From Adiantum capillus-veneris (lineage: Eukaryota; Streptophyta; Polypodiopsida; Polypodiales; Pteridaceae): a stretch of DNA of 64,000 nucleotides. Below, piece after piece: positions 34,621-50,521 of this stretch. The stretch is from NCBI GenBank assembly GCA_014529385.2, contig CM043944.1, positions 82,266,384 through 82,330,383 of the forward strand, written 5' to 3'. The position numbers and the translations under genes are program-made. The notes under the pieces were generated by a model. The model was not told the origin of the DNA. It worked only from the letters and a program-made list of their open reading frames with translations, and did no database searches. Each line of letters begins with the position of its first letter. The first letter of the stretch is position 1.

Positions 34621-35639
34621 GGCATACATATTGACCAATAAGTGCTTGAAATATACATCTTTCTCAACCAATTAACAACTTTTTGGAATCTCAAAAGTAA
34701 ACCACACTTGCATACATGTCAAGAGATGACCTTTGGGATTGGAATTTCATCAACAACTTGTTGTGCTCTCAAAGGTAACCATAGTCCAAGAGACAGCAAT
34801 TGAGACACTTTCAAACATATGGACAATCCAAGAGATGCCCTTTAAGGCATGACACACATCCAGAACTTGGCGTGCTGATTCTTCATCTCACCATGTATAT
34901 TTTAGCTATGTCAACCTCTTACATAGTGCATATGCGCTCAAAATGTTGCCAAGAGATGACATCTCGAATCAAGATGTAGTACACGAGATGGCAAATGAAA
35001 CTAAAATCTAATCAGTAACTTTTGTGCTTTGATAAGTCAATGTAACATTTAATTGTCTAATAACTTGTGTGTAGCGGAAAATAGCATGAACATAGTGAGC
35101 ATTTCATTAGAATAGCTTCCTAATGAGAATAACAAGAGTGTTTGGGTGGAGAGAGCAACGAAAAGTATAACACCTAGTTAGATAGCATGAATAATACTTC
35201 AAAAGAGAGAGAAATTAAGCAACTGACAACAGTTGAGGACCGGATTTGCATGGAGCCGGTCCCCCCTCCAAAAGGCTTTGTATTATGGTTTCTCCCATCA
35301 AGAGAGACATTTTACAATGCAATTCTTTGTGTTCCTTCAATAGTAGCTAGTGCAATGAATATGGAAAGTTCATACACTAAGCAAAACACTTATCAAACAC
35401 AACATCAATTGCCTCACGGTCTCAGACCCAAGACCTCACACACCTTCGAAGATGGTGAGAGCTAGCGGGGTATGAGAGTAGATTTAGAGGAAGAAGGAGT
35501 ATTCTTACGGGAAAGATGTACATCTCCTCACATAATCACTCTTATTATCATAGCTTAGCTTATTGATTAGCATGGTAGAGGAGATAAGCATGCATTGAAG
35601 CTTGGCTCTTGGTTGGATTTGCATCACAAATCCAAGAGT
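34621..35639. other. Outer-element sequence without a recognised gene
   Basis: Diverged, mostly AT-rich DNA. A 92-codon frame at 35187-35465 has no recognised motif. Further faint copies of the 34.1-34.6 kb repeat phrases (AAGAGATGAC, ACATATGG) occur to about 35000. Confidence 0.4.
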
Positions 35640-36238
35640 TGTTGGTTTAGGCCTCCCTTCTCACAAGCTTGAGAAGGAGACAAAGTCTTCTTTGCTTCAC
35701 ACATGAGATTGTGTGAGTGTGTGTGATAATGCCTTCCAAAAATCAGTCCCCTCTCTCTCTTGATCAACCCCTCTTGCTATTTGCTCATTCTCACACCTCA
35801 TTGGACCTCCCCAGGCCTAGCCAATGAAAATCAAAAAACATAAGTGATAGTCTTCTGACATGTGTCCCCCTTTCCCCTTTTGTGAGATCTTTACGTAATT
35901 ACTTAATTCAACTAAACTCTCATTGGACCCCTTTGCCTCCTGGCCAATAGGAATCAGGCAAGCCATTGGGTTGTTGAATGCTCATTGGACCCCTTGGGAG
36001 ACTGTCCAATAGTCTTCTAGAGAGCTTAATTCTTATTGGTTCTTTTTGAAGGAGTACGAGCGGAAGTGCGATGCGAGAGAGAGTGCGAAAAGAAGAGCAC
36101 GACGATATGGTGAACTCGCTCTACTGTAATGTGTAGAGCATAGTGAGTTCTTATTAGGTTTTTACAAAAGAATATGTGTACATACCTGGCGGCCCGCCCA
36201 CTTACCTGGGCGACCACATTGGGCTTTATACCCCAACA
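35640..36238 (-). repeat. 3' LTR of the copia fragment
   Basis: TGTTGG...CCAACA ends. CTCATTGGACC occurs at 35798, 35919 and 35981, with further CCAAT pentamers on the opposite strand, and a TATAAA lies near the 36.2-kb end. Repeated CCAAT boxes suggest a promoter or enhancer role, which is inference. Confidence 0.6.
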
Positions 36239-36327
36239 ACCTCCCACTTAAAGTCCAATGTGGTACTTTAAGTGTGAGAGAAGCTACTATACAAGCTAAT
36301 ATACAAGAGATGTAGAGAAGTGATGTA

Positions 36328-38694
36328 CTACCCTACACCTAACTGCTTGCGAAAATGCGCAAAGCTCTCTGAGGGAAGTCCTTTTGTAAGTAGATCAGCA
36401 GGATTTTCTGTGGTGTGAACTTTGACAAGCTGAAGTTGCTTATCCTCGAGCATTTCCCTGATGAAATGATACTTCACATCCACATGCTTTGTCTTTGAGT
36501 GATAAACTGGAGTGCGAGCCAATTGTATAGCACTTTGACTATCACAATATAACACAGGCATCTCTTCTTTGATTCCCAAATCTGTTACTAGTCGATTAAG
36601 CCAAATTGATTCTTTGCATGTCTCTGATGCTGCAACATATTCAGCCTCTGTAGTAGACTGAGTAACACAATCTTGTAATCTAGAATGCCATGATACTGCT
36701 CCACCAGCCAATGTAAAGACATACACTGACATAGACCTTCGGTTGTCTAAGTCACCTGCATAATCTGAGTCTGTAAAACCCTTTACACTTAGCTCCTGAC
36801 TCCCATAGCATATACGCATACTCTTTGTAGCTTTCAGGTATCTCAATATTCCTTTCACTGCCTCCCAATGTTTCTTGCCTTGGTTTGACATGTATCGACT
36901 TACTACTCCCAGTGCAAATGCAATGTCTGGGCGAGTAGCAATCATTGCATACATCAAACTACCCACTGCAGACGCATATGGAATCTTATCCATTTCAGCC
37001 TGTTCTTCCTCAGACACAGGACAATCTTGTTTGCTAAGTTTCACATATGGTGGCAATGGAACACTCAATGCCTTTCCCTTCTCCATATTGAAACGTTGCA
37101 AAACCTTGTCAATATACTCTGTTTGAGATAACCAAATCAACTTCTTTGATCTGTCTCTCTCAATGCGCATACCAAGTATATGACTTGCCTCACCCATGTC
37201 TTTCATGTCAAACGATTTTGCCATCTTTGACTTCAAAGCTGAAATTTCTTCCAAGTGCTTGCCAGCAATCAACATGTCATCCACATACAAAATAAGGATC
37301 AGCCAACTGCCATCCTTAGCCTTCTTTGAATATAGACAGTGATTGCACTCACTACGTTTGTAGCCTTGAGAAAGCATAAACTTGTGGAATTTATGGTACC
37401 ATGCCCTTGGTGATTGTTTTAAGCCATAAAGACTCTTTAACAACTGGCATACCCAATCTTCCTTGCCTTTCTCAACAAACCCTTCTGGCTGCTGCATGTA
37501 AATTTCCACATCTAAATCACCATGCAAGAACGCTGTCTTGACATCCATTTGGTGCAACACCAAATCTAATATGGCAACCAATGCAAGAAAGCATCTCAAT
37601 GTAGTCATCTTGACCACCGGAGAGAAGACTTCATCAAAGTCAATGCCTTGTTCTTGCTTAAATCCCTTGGCAACAAGCCTTGCTTTGTACTTTGGCTGAC
37701 TATCATGAGCGGTGATCTTATACCTGTAAACACATTTACAAGGTAGAGCCTTTTTGCCCCGTGGTAATTTAACTAGCTTCCATGTCTGGTTTTTATGCAG
37801 AGCTGTCATCTCTGACTGCATGGCCAATTGCCAATTCCCGGAGTCCTTCATTTGCACTGCTTCCTTGTAACATGAAGGCTCATTGCAATCAGTCAACATG
37901 ACATAGTTCATAGATGGAACAAACCTATCAGAAGGTCGTGTGACACGTCCAGATCTACGCAAAATAGGTGGCTCAGGCTCAGCCACAACCTGTGGTTCCA
38001 CTCTATCATACAGACCATACAGACAATGTTCACAGAATTCAAAATCATTAAATGAAAAGCCAGGCAAATAACTAGAACAAGACAAGATTTCCATTCCCTT
38101 CTTGGACATATGTCCTAACCGGCTATGCCACAAAGAAACGTTCGGCTGCTCGGTTACATTGATTACATTTTTAGAGACATTTGATACATAAATCATGTAA
38201 AGTCCTCCAGACTTTACTCCATGTGCTATTGTCATAGAACCCTTGGATATCTTCCACATGTTCTGTCCAAAAGTGGTGACGTAGCCAGCATCATCAAGTA
38301 AACCTGTGCTGATCAAGCTCTTTGTAATTGCGGGAACATATCTCACATTCTTCAACGTGAAAGAAGAGCCATTCTGAAACTTCAATTGAACATCTCCAAC
38401 ACCTAAGATCTCACATGTCTACCCATTGCCTAGCCGAACATGATCTTTAGTGGTCACATAAGAGGTAAACCACTCCTTGTTTGGAGACACATGAAGTGAT
38501 GCCCCTGAGTCTATAATCCAGTCACTCAGTGCATTTCCATCAGATGCTGTAAGAAGAGCTGAGTCCATTGTATTCTTCAAGACTTTTGACCTTCGGACAG
38601 AACCTTTGAATTTTGGAACCTTAGCATTTTGAAGTCTTAATGGGCTGAACCTTAGGGTCTTTGAAGCCCATTGGTTCACATTGCTCCTTTGCAA
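36328..38694 (-). pseudogene. pol: copia pol: protease, reverse transcriptase and RNase H, integrase core missing
   Basis: Order on the minus strand: protease with DSGASLHVSP; then a TAG at about 38418; GAG-pre-integrase LWHSRLGHMSKKGMEI with CEHCLYG; then directly the post-integrase region (PILRRSGRVTRPSDRF). The RT follows (QMDVKTAFLHGDL, LLKSLYGLKQSPRAW, catalytic LYVDDML) and finally RNase H (FTDSDYAGDLDNRRS, STTEAEY, YCDSQSAIQLA, HSKTKHVDVKYHF). From 38385 to the end the frame is open (685 codons). The integrase D-D-E core is absent without a frameshift; the junction sits at a tandem 9-base repeat CATACAGAC (38007-38024). Confidence 0.9.
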
Positions 38695-41912
<3,218 letters not shown>

Positions 41913-44900
41913 ATGAGTTCGACTTTGTCTTGGAAGTGCTCTTGCAATTATTTATGTAGACATTCTTCTAGTGGTTGGGCTTTGGTGACCAAGAGGACTT
42001 TTTATCAACATCGACAACAAGACTCCCTAGGAAAGCTTCATCCCTCAGTAAATAAAAGAAGAAGAGTCCAATCGGAGCCCATCTCTCATGATACAGCTCC
42101 ATTGCATCATGTTCCCATCATCGAAGCAACGCCTTCAACTCTAGAGGCATCCTCTTCCCAAATTGAGAGAGAATCAAGGAGTGTTGAGAAGCTTGATCGG
42201 AGCATCCAATGCACTCGCACATTGTATTGTGGAGGAGGTCGTCAAGTGCACTTGTCTACTTACTATCGACATCAAGATCTCATACGCAAATATGAGAGCT
42301 TTAAAAAAACTTTTGGCCTATCAAATCTATCTGAAGTTGGTGACATGGATCTTATAGCTAATGCCCAACCAGACGAAGGAGCCACTCTTACCTCTTTGGA
42401 GCTACCTTGTGAGGAGGAGCTAGTTAATGATGAGGATAACATAGACATCCATGAGAGTCAGGAGGATGAGTCCTCTACTTTGTTTATGGAGTTAGTGGAG
42501 AGAGTAGTAGAGCTTCAAAGTTTGTGGGATGAGCATCGACTACCAATTGGTGTTCAAGATAAAATGTTACGCTTGCTCTTTGGCGACTTTGGGGGGCCAA
42601 GAGTCACTCACAATTCTTTCAAAAGAAGTATGGCTAAAATGCTAGTCCAACTTCCATCTACATGGGATGGTGACCTTGGGGGTATTCAAGTTCCAGCATG
42701 TTGGGATCAAATGCAAACCATGCTTAAAGGCCTTGGAATGGTTAATGCTCGGCGCTATCGTATCTGCACAGGAAATCTAGGAGTAAAACATCCACCACAG
42801 CTTCTTCAACCAAGCATAGAGGATAACTATGTAGGAGAAATTCCAAGATGTGTATGCAATGCTGGATCCACTTCTAGAAATTTTAAGAGGGATTGCTCCA
42901 AGTGTTGTGAGAAGTGTCCAATTTGCGAAAAGACAAGAAAGTCTATGCTTTCTTTTGATTATATTCCGATCGGTCCTCAGTTACAGCTTCTGACGAAGAG
43001 TAGTACCTACTGTCATGAGTTGCTAAATCTATGGCGTCACAAACATAGATGGGACAACGCATCTGCACTCAACAATGAACAGAGGATCATCGATTTTTGG
43101 GATGGAACAAAGTTTCAAGAAGTGAAGGACTTCTGGAATCCAAGTACATCATATGAACTGCCTGTGGTTTGCTCAAATTCAGCATGTAAAAAGTGCTACA
43201 CTACATTTCCAGTCTTTAAACGCCATCCAACACTACAAACCGGATGGGATGCTGCGAATGAAGTATATAACTTTATCTGCATTGAGTGCTTCCAAGACAT
43301 CAAATGTCGCAAGAAAATTGAAGTGGTGAGTTTGACTTCTCTTTTAGAGGTTCCTTTTGCATTCTGCTTATGTGTAATATATGTCATCATTTGGTTAGGG
43401 TGATCCTCGCAATATAGCAATTTTACTACATTGGGACGGCTTTCAAACGTCAAAGACAACCCAAAAGAGCTGTGGTGTTGTGGAAATATCGCTGCTTAAT
43501 GTTGGATGTAGTTCTTCCATAGATGTTTTACCAGTTTTGTTTATTCCGCAAAATTGCAAAAAGATTATAAAAAGTTCAGGAGATGTATTTGGAACATTTC
43601 TAACTCCATTGGTGGATGAACTTGAAAGCTTATTTTTGGATGGGATAGATGTATTATATGAGTATCCACTAGACAGGATTTTCGACAATCCACAAGGGTT
43701 TTCCAAGTCTTGCAAGATACGTGCACTGCTCATGATGGTTACTGGCGACCATCCGGCTCAATGCAAAATAGGTCTACTCAAGAATGGAGGACAAGAGTTT
43801 TGTCGTCGTGATAAAGCTCAGGCAACTTTGGTAAGAGATGCCACCAGGCCTGATGGACGATATGTCTATGATGGAAATCGCTACCAGGCAAGATATCCAC
43901 CACCACAACGAACATTTGAGGAGATGAAATCTGCCTTAGAAGAGGCCAAGCGTTGCTGCACACAAGCAGAGAAGGAAGCAGCATGGAAACAAGCAGGCCT
44001 ATCAGGCAAGTCCATACTTTGGAGGCTCTCTGACTTATATGGATTTGATATATCTCTTGATTGTGTGTATGATGTTATGCACACTTTAGCATTAAACGTC
44101 TTCAAGAAATATATTGCTCAGTTATTTGAAAGCTCTAACAACGCTCTTAAGAAAGAGATAGATTCAGCAGTTTCTTCACTTACAAAGGATGTGCCCAACA
44201 CTATCCGCTACGGAAGGTGGCCAAACTCTCCCAGTAACTACTTTGAGTGCTTCAAAGCTGAAGAGAATCAAAAGTTTATTCAATGGTGCCTTCCATATAT
44301 CCTAAAAACTGTAAATGGTATTTCGCCAGAAATGCATGTTTTGGGAACTCTCTTGGTAGATATAGCTCATAGCTTTTATAACTACAGTAGAGATCATGGT
44401 TGGTCCATGGAGGATATTAGAATTATGAAGATACTACTGCAATCTTGGAGAGTTCGAAGGGAAGAGGCATTTGGGGCTAATTCATCGCCTTTAGAGCATA
44501 TCGCCGGTATATATATTTCTCTCATTTTTGAGAGTTACATGGTTTTGCTATGTGTGTGAGCATAACTATTTATTTCCATTTTGATTGTAGGTAATGGTGA
44601 GCTTCTTGACGATATAATTCGGCATGGGCTACATGATCGTTATTGGTGCTACATATTCGAGCGTCTTGTGAAGATCTATAGCACCATCAAGACCAATAAT
44701 CTCAGCGATGAGGCATCATTCGTCCAATTCTATTTGAGGAAGTTTTTCACTAAAGTTTTTCAATCTTTCCGCTCTGACAACGATGGTCTCTTACCTGATC
44801 AAAGATTCTTGAGAGATCTACATTCCTCAATGAGTGGACTCAGCAATGTCCCATGTAATGAAGGCCAATTGCATGAGTGTTCTGCACATCATATGGATGG

Positions 44901-45834
44901 GCTCTTAGTTGTTTCATCGGTGGCCAAGGCAAGATCCCTGTGGAATGCTCTCTTGAAATATGGCCATAGTGCACCTTGTATTGATTGTCTTCTTTTGAAG
45001 GGAATTTGTATATCAAGGAAAAGATGCATCTATCGAGAGCCATCAACTGAGGAGTCCATATTTTTAAAGAGGTTTTGGAATATGAAAGAGAGCTTTCCAA
45101 TTGCAGATTTAAAGATATACGAAAAGGTAATGTACAGAGGAGAAATATATAAAGTTGGCTCCCATGTGGTAGTGAGATCTGAGGATACAAATAGAATGTC
45201 AGATAAACGCGGACATTGGAAGGCTTGTATCACCTCTCTTTTCTCAATGCAGTTCAATGGGAAGTCTATGCTTTTCTTTGGAGGAAGATACTACAGACAA
45301 TGCATCGTAGGTGATGATGACTCTGAAAGGTTACTCATTGATGCAATCACAGGAATGAGTGTCCTTGAGAAGACACCAATGCCCTTTACATGGGATTGTA
45401 TCCAACCTATTTACTCTCTTCTTCATAAATTTATACCAATGTCACTACCTAAAAGCCAAAAGCTCATTGCCTATGAAGTAAAGGACTTGAAGCACAGAGA
45501 TAGATTGCTTATGGAAGGACAATGTGGGAATGTTCCTTTATGGTTAGAGGAACAAGATATAGTGAGAGTTTCTATGAATAGTGGACTTGAAAAAGTCTTT
45601 CAACATGTTGTGGTAAGGGAATCAAATCCTGAGGAAAAATTGGCAAGACTTGCCATCTTGAAGCCTGATGTACATCCAAGAAATACGTGGACTATTCACA
45701 CCGAAGAAGATCATTGGAGAAGTTGGGATAGCTGTCATATTCTAATAAAAAATTGGACTGTGATAAGACAAAAAGAAGTTACAAAACCTGGTGTGCTTGA
45801 ACAATGGATACCTATTATGTGGCGATCTCCATGA
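41913..45834 (+). CDS. tnp2-like CACTA transposase of the 23-kb element (three exons, intact)
   Basis: Exons 41913-43325, 43399-44506 and 44591-45834 join in phase through GTGAGT/TTAG and GTATAT/TGTAG introns into 1254 aa without stops. The N-terminus has a Cys-rich C-x-C-x3-C plus W...T...H module (CSCNYLCRHSSSGW), then a Cys-rich middle (CVCNAG, CSKCCEKCPICEK) followed by FDYIPIGPQLQLL. The second exon holds HWDGFQTSKTTQKSCG, SLLNVG and GDHPAQCK. Later LSDLYGFDISLDCVYDVMHTL matches the tnp2 DxMH block, and ILKTVNGISPEMHVLGTLLV plus HDRYWCYIFERLVKIYSTIKTNN match the region after it. The style resembles animal/fungal CACTA transposases more than the plant TNP2 at 28 kb. It would act on the CACAA ends. 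Confidence 0.8.
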
Positions 45835-46038
45835 TGTATAAGCATTTGTATCTACTATTTTATTCAGGACTCTCTTTAAAGTTGATTCTACACAAAAACT
45901 TTCTCTCTTTTGTGATGTGTAAGAATTTTGATTGAAAACTCTTTAAAATTGATTTTATGTTGTTTTGTTTCAGTTATTTGATTTGAATTTATAAATATTG
46001 TATCGTAAATATGATTTTGTTACTTTGTCAGGGCAAGT

Positions 46039-47053
46039 ATGAGTTGCCCACAATCATTGTTACAGCAGCTACTAGGAGGATCTAGTGAAGAGGCTATTAA
46101 AACTCTCAATGTGTGGAGAGCAAATTATTCTGGAAATAAGAGGGTAACTTCGGATCCCTCTAGCATCACTGCAATCAGTGATCTACCTAGATATGATCCT
46201 GTTGTGTATGATCAGATTTTTAGGCCACCACCACCAAAATTGAGAGAGAAAAATAAGTTGTATGGTCGAGATTTTCTCTTAAAACAGCATCCTGAGCAAT
46301 ATAGAGTATTATATGTCAATTATGGAGAGGTGAGAAAGTGGTTTGCTAAAGGAGAAGCCATTGCCGATCTTCGTAACAACAATGAGCGAAAGAATGTAGT
46401 TTTGAGGATCATTAAAGAGAATATAGCAACGCTCAAGGCCATCACAATAGATGGTGTGGCTTATCCATGGAAGGAGGAAGATTTATACACATGGTGTATC
46501 AAGTCATTAGCGGCAAAACGTAAGTGGAGCAAAAAGAAGACAAGCCAAGAGACACTTTGCTCAACCAACTCCATGGTACAGTAATTTATGTTGAGCCTAT
46601 ATTTGTTTTGACATGTTTGCAAGTTTGTTTAATAATATTTAGAATTATAGGTCTTATGTATGGATGATGATAATATAACAACTGAGCACAAGGATGAGAA
46701 AGATGATCAAGAAGGAGAGCTTCATGCAACAGTGAGTACATATTCTTTTATGACAGGGGTTTTATTTGATTTGTTATATGTTATTCACATTAAACTTCTT
46801 TCAGATTGAGAGTTCTCATGTTGATGAGCAAGTGACGAAGTTTGTTGTCGATGATAAAGCTGATGATATATCAAATCGTGTAGGTTCTTTTGTGCTATGA
46901 CATTTAAATTATTTATGCTCCCTATGAGGTAGTAATAAGTTTACTTTATTTATGTTTCTTTTTTGTGAATGTAGAAAGATGAGGATGTGTACATTCCTGA
47001 TATGTCATGGATGGAAGAGGATGATCCAAAAAGTGCTTATGAGGTTTGTTAAT

Positions 47054-47118
<65 letters not shown>

Positions 47119-48081
47119 TGAAGATCATGTTTTCTTTACAATTGTATAGGAGTATCAACATTTTATAAGAGATGAAAGCTCAAAAGTCTCATTACAAGGA
47201 AAAGAGACACATATAGATCATGAGGGGGGTGGCAATGGTGATAATGTGACGAAAAAGGTTTGATTGTAAAAACCTTATCTGTTGATGAGATTCATGTTAT
47301 ATTTTAGTTATGTAGTGTCTTTATTGATTTTTATTCGTGAGAAAATGAAGGATAAAAGTTTAAGCGAGTCTTGTGCTGCGGATGATATGGATGCGAGCTC
47401 TAGGAAAAGCAATCGAAAGAGAAAGGTATACTTAATTTTCTCATTATCTTACTTAGAGTTAGTGTGATGCTCTTCTTAGCATTTTAAGTTATTGAGTCAT
47501 TTTTATTTTAAAAGGTTACAAGTAAGCTAAAAGATTTGTTAGAAGAAAAAGACAAAGCTTCCAAGGCGGCAAAACATAAGAAAAAGGTAATTACTTAGGA
47601 TTTCATTTAAGAATAGTCTTTGATTGCTTATAAATAACTTTATTACTTCAATGGTATAGGAGTCCTTAAGAGAAGATGGTGGAGAGAAGTCTCTTATGGA
47701 AATCAAGGTGTGTTTTAGATCATATGAAGTCTTGCTTGCATTAGTTTTTTACACATGAGAAAGATATAGCATTTTAGAATCTTACACTTGCATCATTTTT
47801 TTTTGTAGGCAAGAACATTGTCTACTAGAGACAAAGAAGTCATTCTAATGAAGTGGCTTCATACTCAAAAAGTGGAAGAGATCTACCAATTGATCAAGCC
47901 CACTTACTGTGCTTTGAAGAAGACACATTCATTCTTTGGTAGGAAAGTGAATGACACTACTTCCTCAACAATGTGTGAGGACTTAGTGGCATGGCTCTTA
48001 GTTGAAGGAGTAGTGCATATCGATTTTTCAAAGCTTGGTGTTTTAACTTTAAAAGACGTTCATTTGTGTAATGATGATTAA
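46039..48081 (+). CDS. Second protein of the 23-kb element (nine symmetric exons)
   Basis: Exons 46039-46575, 46651-46731, 46805-46879, 46975-47043, 47150-47257, 47342-47425, 47515-47586, 47660-47707 and 47809-48081. All have lengths divisible by three and all introns are phase 0, giving 448 aa. Exon 1 has a basic helical domain (LREKNKLYGRDFLLKQHPEQ, WCIKSLAAKRKWSKKK). The small middle exons are acidic or lysine-rich linkers. The last exon is a compact LSTRDKEVILMKWLHTQK to VDFSKL-type domain (BEN-like in spacing, not proven). By position it is the TNPA counterpart that would bind subterminal repeats. The preceding CAG suggests a 5' non-coding exon. No family recognised. Confidence 0.7.
47056..47115. 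repeat. (CT)n microsatellite inside an intron
   Basis: It lies in the fifth-exon upstream intron (47044-47149) of the element's second gene, between the donor and the TATAG acceptor. Confidence 0.9.
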
Positions 48082-48179
48082 GTAATGTATCTAAATGGAC
48101 ATTCTCAATGGTTGTTGATTTCCAATGTGTATTAGCTTGAGGTCAAATGACTAACATGCTTTATGTTTAGATGAGCACT

Positions 48180-48598
48180 CTCAATTAACTTCATGTATGA
48201 AATTGACAAGTGATCTTGAATTCTCTTGATTCATCTAGCAATTATTTACTAATTGACTTACTAGTTGGATATTGTAGTTGCTACATGGATTACTACTTCT
48301 TGCTTTGAAGTTACTAGATGAATTACTATTTCATATATTTGAGTTGCTAGATATATTGCTAGTTTCATAACACATCTCAAACTAGTAAGTGAGATTGCTC
48401 TCTTGATTCATCTAGCAATTATCTTACCATATAGCTACTCAACTTACTATATGGTAAGAAAATTACTACTTGAAGCATCTAGGAGTATTCTCACGCTTAC
48501 TAGTTTGCACTTTTGCTAGATGTGTGTATTGAAACTAGTAATATATCTAGCAATTATATATTTTTTGCCATATGGTAAGTCGTCCAAAGCTCCTTGTG
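48180..48598 (+). repeat. Right subterminal repeats and terminal inverted repeat of the 23-kb element
   Basis: At least eight TTGCTAGAT / ATCTAGCAATTA copies and several ACTAGTAA/TTACTAGT variants end in the TIR CGTCCAAAGCTCCTTGTG at 48581-48598, mirroring the left end. Confidence 0.85.
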
Positions 48599-48601
48599 GA
48601 T

Positions 48602-49091
48602 AGAGCAACGTGTAATAGTGATCCAGAGAATAGGGATATACCCCTCAACCTCTATCTTCAGAACACCACATTGGATTCAACAAAGCAATTGGAGCCATTT
48701 GTCGCAAGGGCGCAACGGATGCTCCCACCGAATGCAGCACCGTTTCAGGTGGTAGCCAGCTCCACCTTCCTCTCCACAACCGTCAGAGTTGGCGCCTCTA
48801 GTGCCGTGTGGGATGAGCTGCTGGACTCTGCGCGCTTCTTGCCTTCTGAAATTAGGGTTAAGCTTTGACTCTGTCTGCACGGTTCAGTTGGGCAACACTG
48901 CTCTTCTTTACGGCATTCGCACTCCACCCGGTAAATTTGTTTAATGACGTTATGGTGCTATTCATCAGATTACGGCTCTAGTGATTTACATGGTGTGCGC
49001 AGGGGACGAGGTTGTAATTGAAGAAGCAATCTTGCTGGATGAAGGCCTCCATCATGTACCATATATCACTAGTGCTACGGGACTTACTGAC
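48602..49091 (+). pseudogene. 3' continuation of the interrupted host gene
   Basis: The frame continues from the left half (RATCNSDPENRDIPLNLYLQ...) to a TGA at 48866-48868. In another phase GLSFDSVCTVQLGNTALLYGIRTPPG starts after an acceptor-like ATTAG at 48855 and ends at the donor CCCG-GTAAAT near 48929. A further exon 49003-49091 (DEVVIEEAILLDEGLHHVPYITSATGLTD) follows GCGCAG and ends before GTAAGT in matching phase. The first junction could be a short intron or a frameshift. The family is not recognised; LGNTALLYGIR vaguely recalls RNase-PH-type strands, too weak to name. Confidence 0.5.
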
Positions 49092-49276
49092 AGTAAGTGT
49101 GCTTCTAATTTATGAACTCTTTCTTTAATGGGATATCCAAACTTAGGTTCATGCCAAATAAGCTACAATTTGGAAGGTTGCCTCTAGAGATCCACAAGAA
49201 GTTTTGAACAAATTCTCACAATAATTCCCACATTGTGACTTACCTCAACATCATGAACTTCTGTGAGGGAGGCATT

Positions 49277-49377
49277 GCATACCTAGCTAGGTATGATTGG
49301 GAGCAAGGGACCGCCGGCCCGGTGGGGGAGCGGGGAGCTGGCGGTTCCCTGCCCCGTTCGTATCTAGTTAGGTATGC
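49277..49377. repeat. Foldback element, about 38-bp arms
   Basis: GCATACCTAGCTAGGTATGA... at 49277-49315 pairs with the reverse complement of 49340-49377 with about eight differences, around a GC-rich loop. It resembles a small MITE or a structured insertion. It is much richer in GC than its surroundings. Confidence 0.75.
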
Positions 49378-49379
49378 GG

Positions 49380-50473
49380 TGCCTCTCGAGCAGAAGCTCG
49401 TGATGTTATGCATCGTATGAAAAACACTGAAAAAGACTCCGTTTTTCTACATGAGAATTTCTAAGTCTTCTTGCGAGAGCTAGCTGCTATGGGGGATTAA
49501 TGTTAATACCTTTCCTTACATTTTTTGTGCATTGGATTATATTGTCATTTTGAGAGTCAAAGAAATTTCTCTTGTTCTTGGTCATGAGTTGGTAGACAAG
49601 GCACTCAATAGCAAAGATGGTAATCACTTAACTTAAGTGGGTGCAATGATACTTAATGCGATTGATGCATGCTAGCATACCCTTGTTAGGACGTAGTGCT
49701 TGTGCCTCACAAAGATAGAGGAACTCAAACAAGTTTGCTAGAAAAGGAGTGACTTGGTGAGAATATGCACAAGTGAATGCTTATGGAAGTGTGCCAATTG
49801 TGTCAATCTGCATTACTTTCTTCATCTCTCTTTATTGTATTTGGTTCTCAAAAGTTCTAAATATAGGAATCCTTTGTAGAGCACTTTGATAGGCTTGTAG
49901 TTAATTTTGATCCGTATTACATAATCTTCAAAGGGACAATAATGATAAAAGGCATGTACTTAGACAACGTTGGAATAAATGCGACTACACAAAGCTATGG
50001 GGAAATCCTTCTGCTCAATGTGATCTATTACCAAAAGGTAAAATAACTCAAGGAGGTGGAAACAACTTAATTGTTGAAAGTTTATGTTTCATTTACTCGA
50101 CGTTCTTATGTTCTTGGTTAATTAATTGACAGTTAGATCAAGAAGGTCTAGAGATGTTATTGGCCCAATTACCCAAAGGGAGACCTCTAAAACAAGGAAT
50201 TTCAATTCATGCAAAAAAAACTATTCAACTAGAAAGGTGCACTACTGGTTTGGTGTTGAGAAGCAATGATCAACTGGTTAGTATTACCAAAAAGGACTCT
50301 AGTCAACATGTAACAGGTTTGTGCTTTTGAGCCACTAGCATGCTTTCTATTTAAGTCAATCAACTAAAGGATGAATTTTTGTATGTAGGATGTCAATTTA
50401 TAGATATGTGTATATATATATATATATATATACATGTGTATGTATAAGTAAGTATATGCATGTGTAAGCATGG

Positions 50474-50521
<48 letters not shown>

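Larger units (their letters stand above)
35640..38694 (-). mobile_element. Ty1/copia retrotransposon, 3' part (LTR + deleted pol)
   Basis: On the minus strand pol (38694-36328) is followed by a purine tract GTGGGAGGT and an LTR that starts TGTTGGGG at 36238. The inverted end CCAACA places the far LTR edge at 35640, giving a 599-bp LTR. Gag, primer-binding site and 5' LTR are not found to the right, so the element is 5'-truncated. It lies inside the 23-kb CACTA-like element. Confidence 0.85.
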
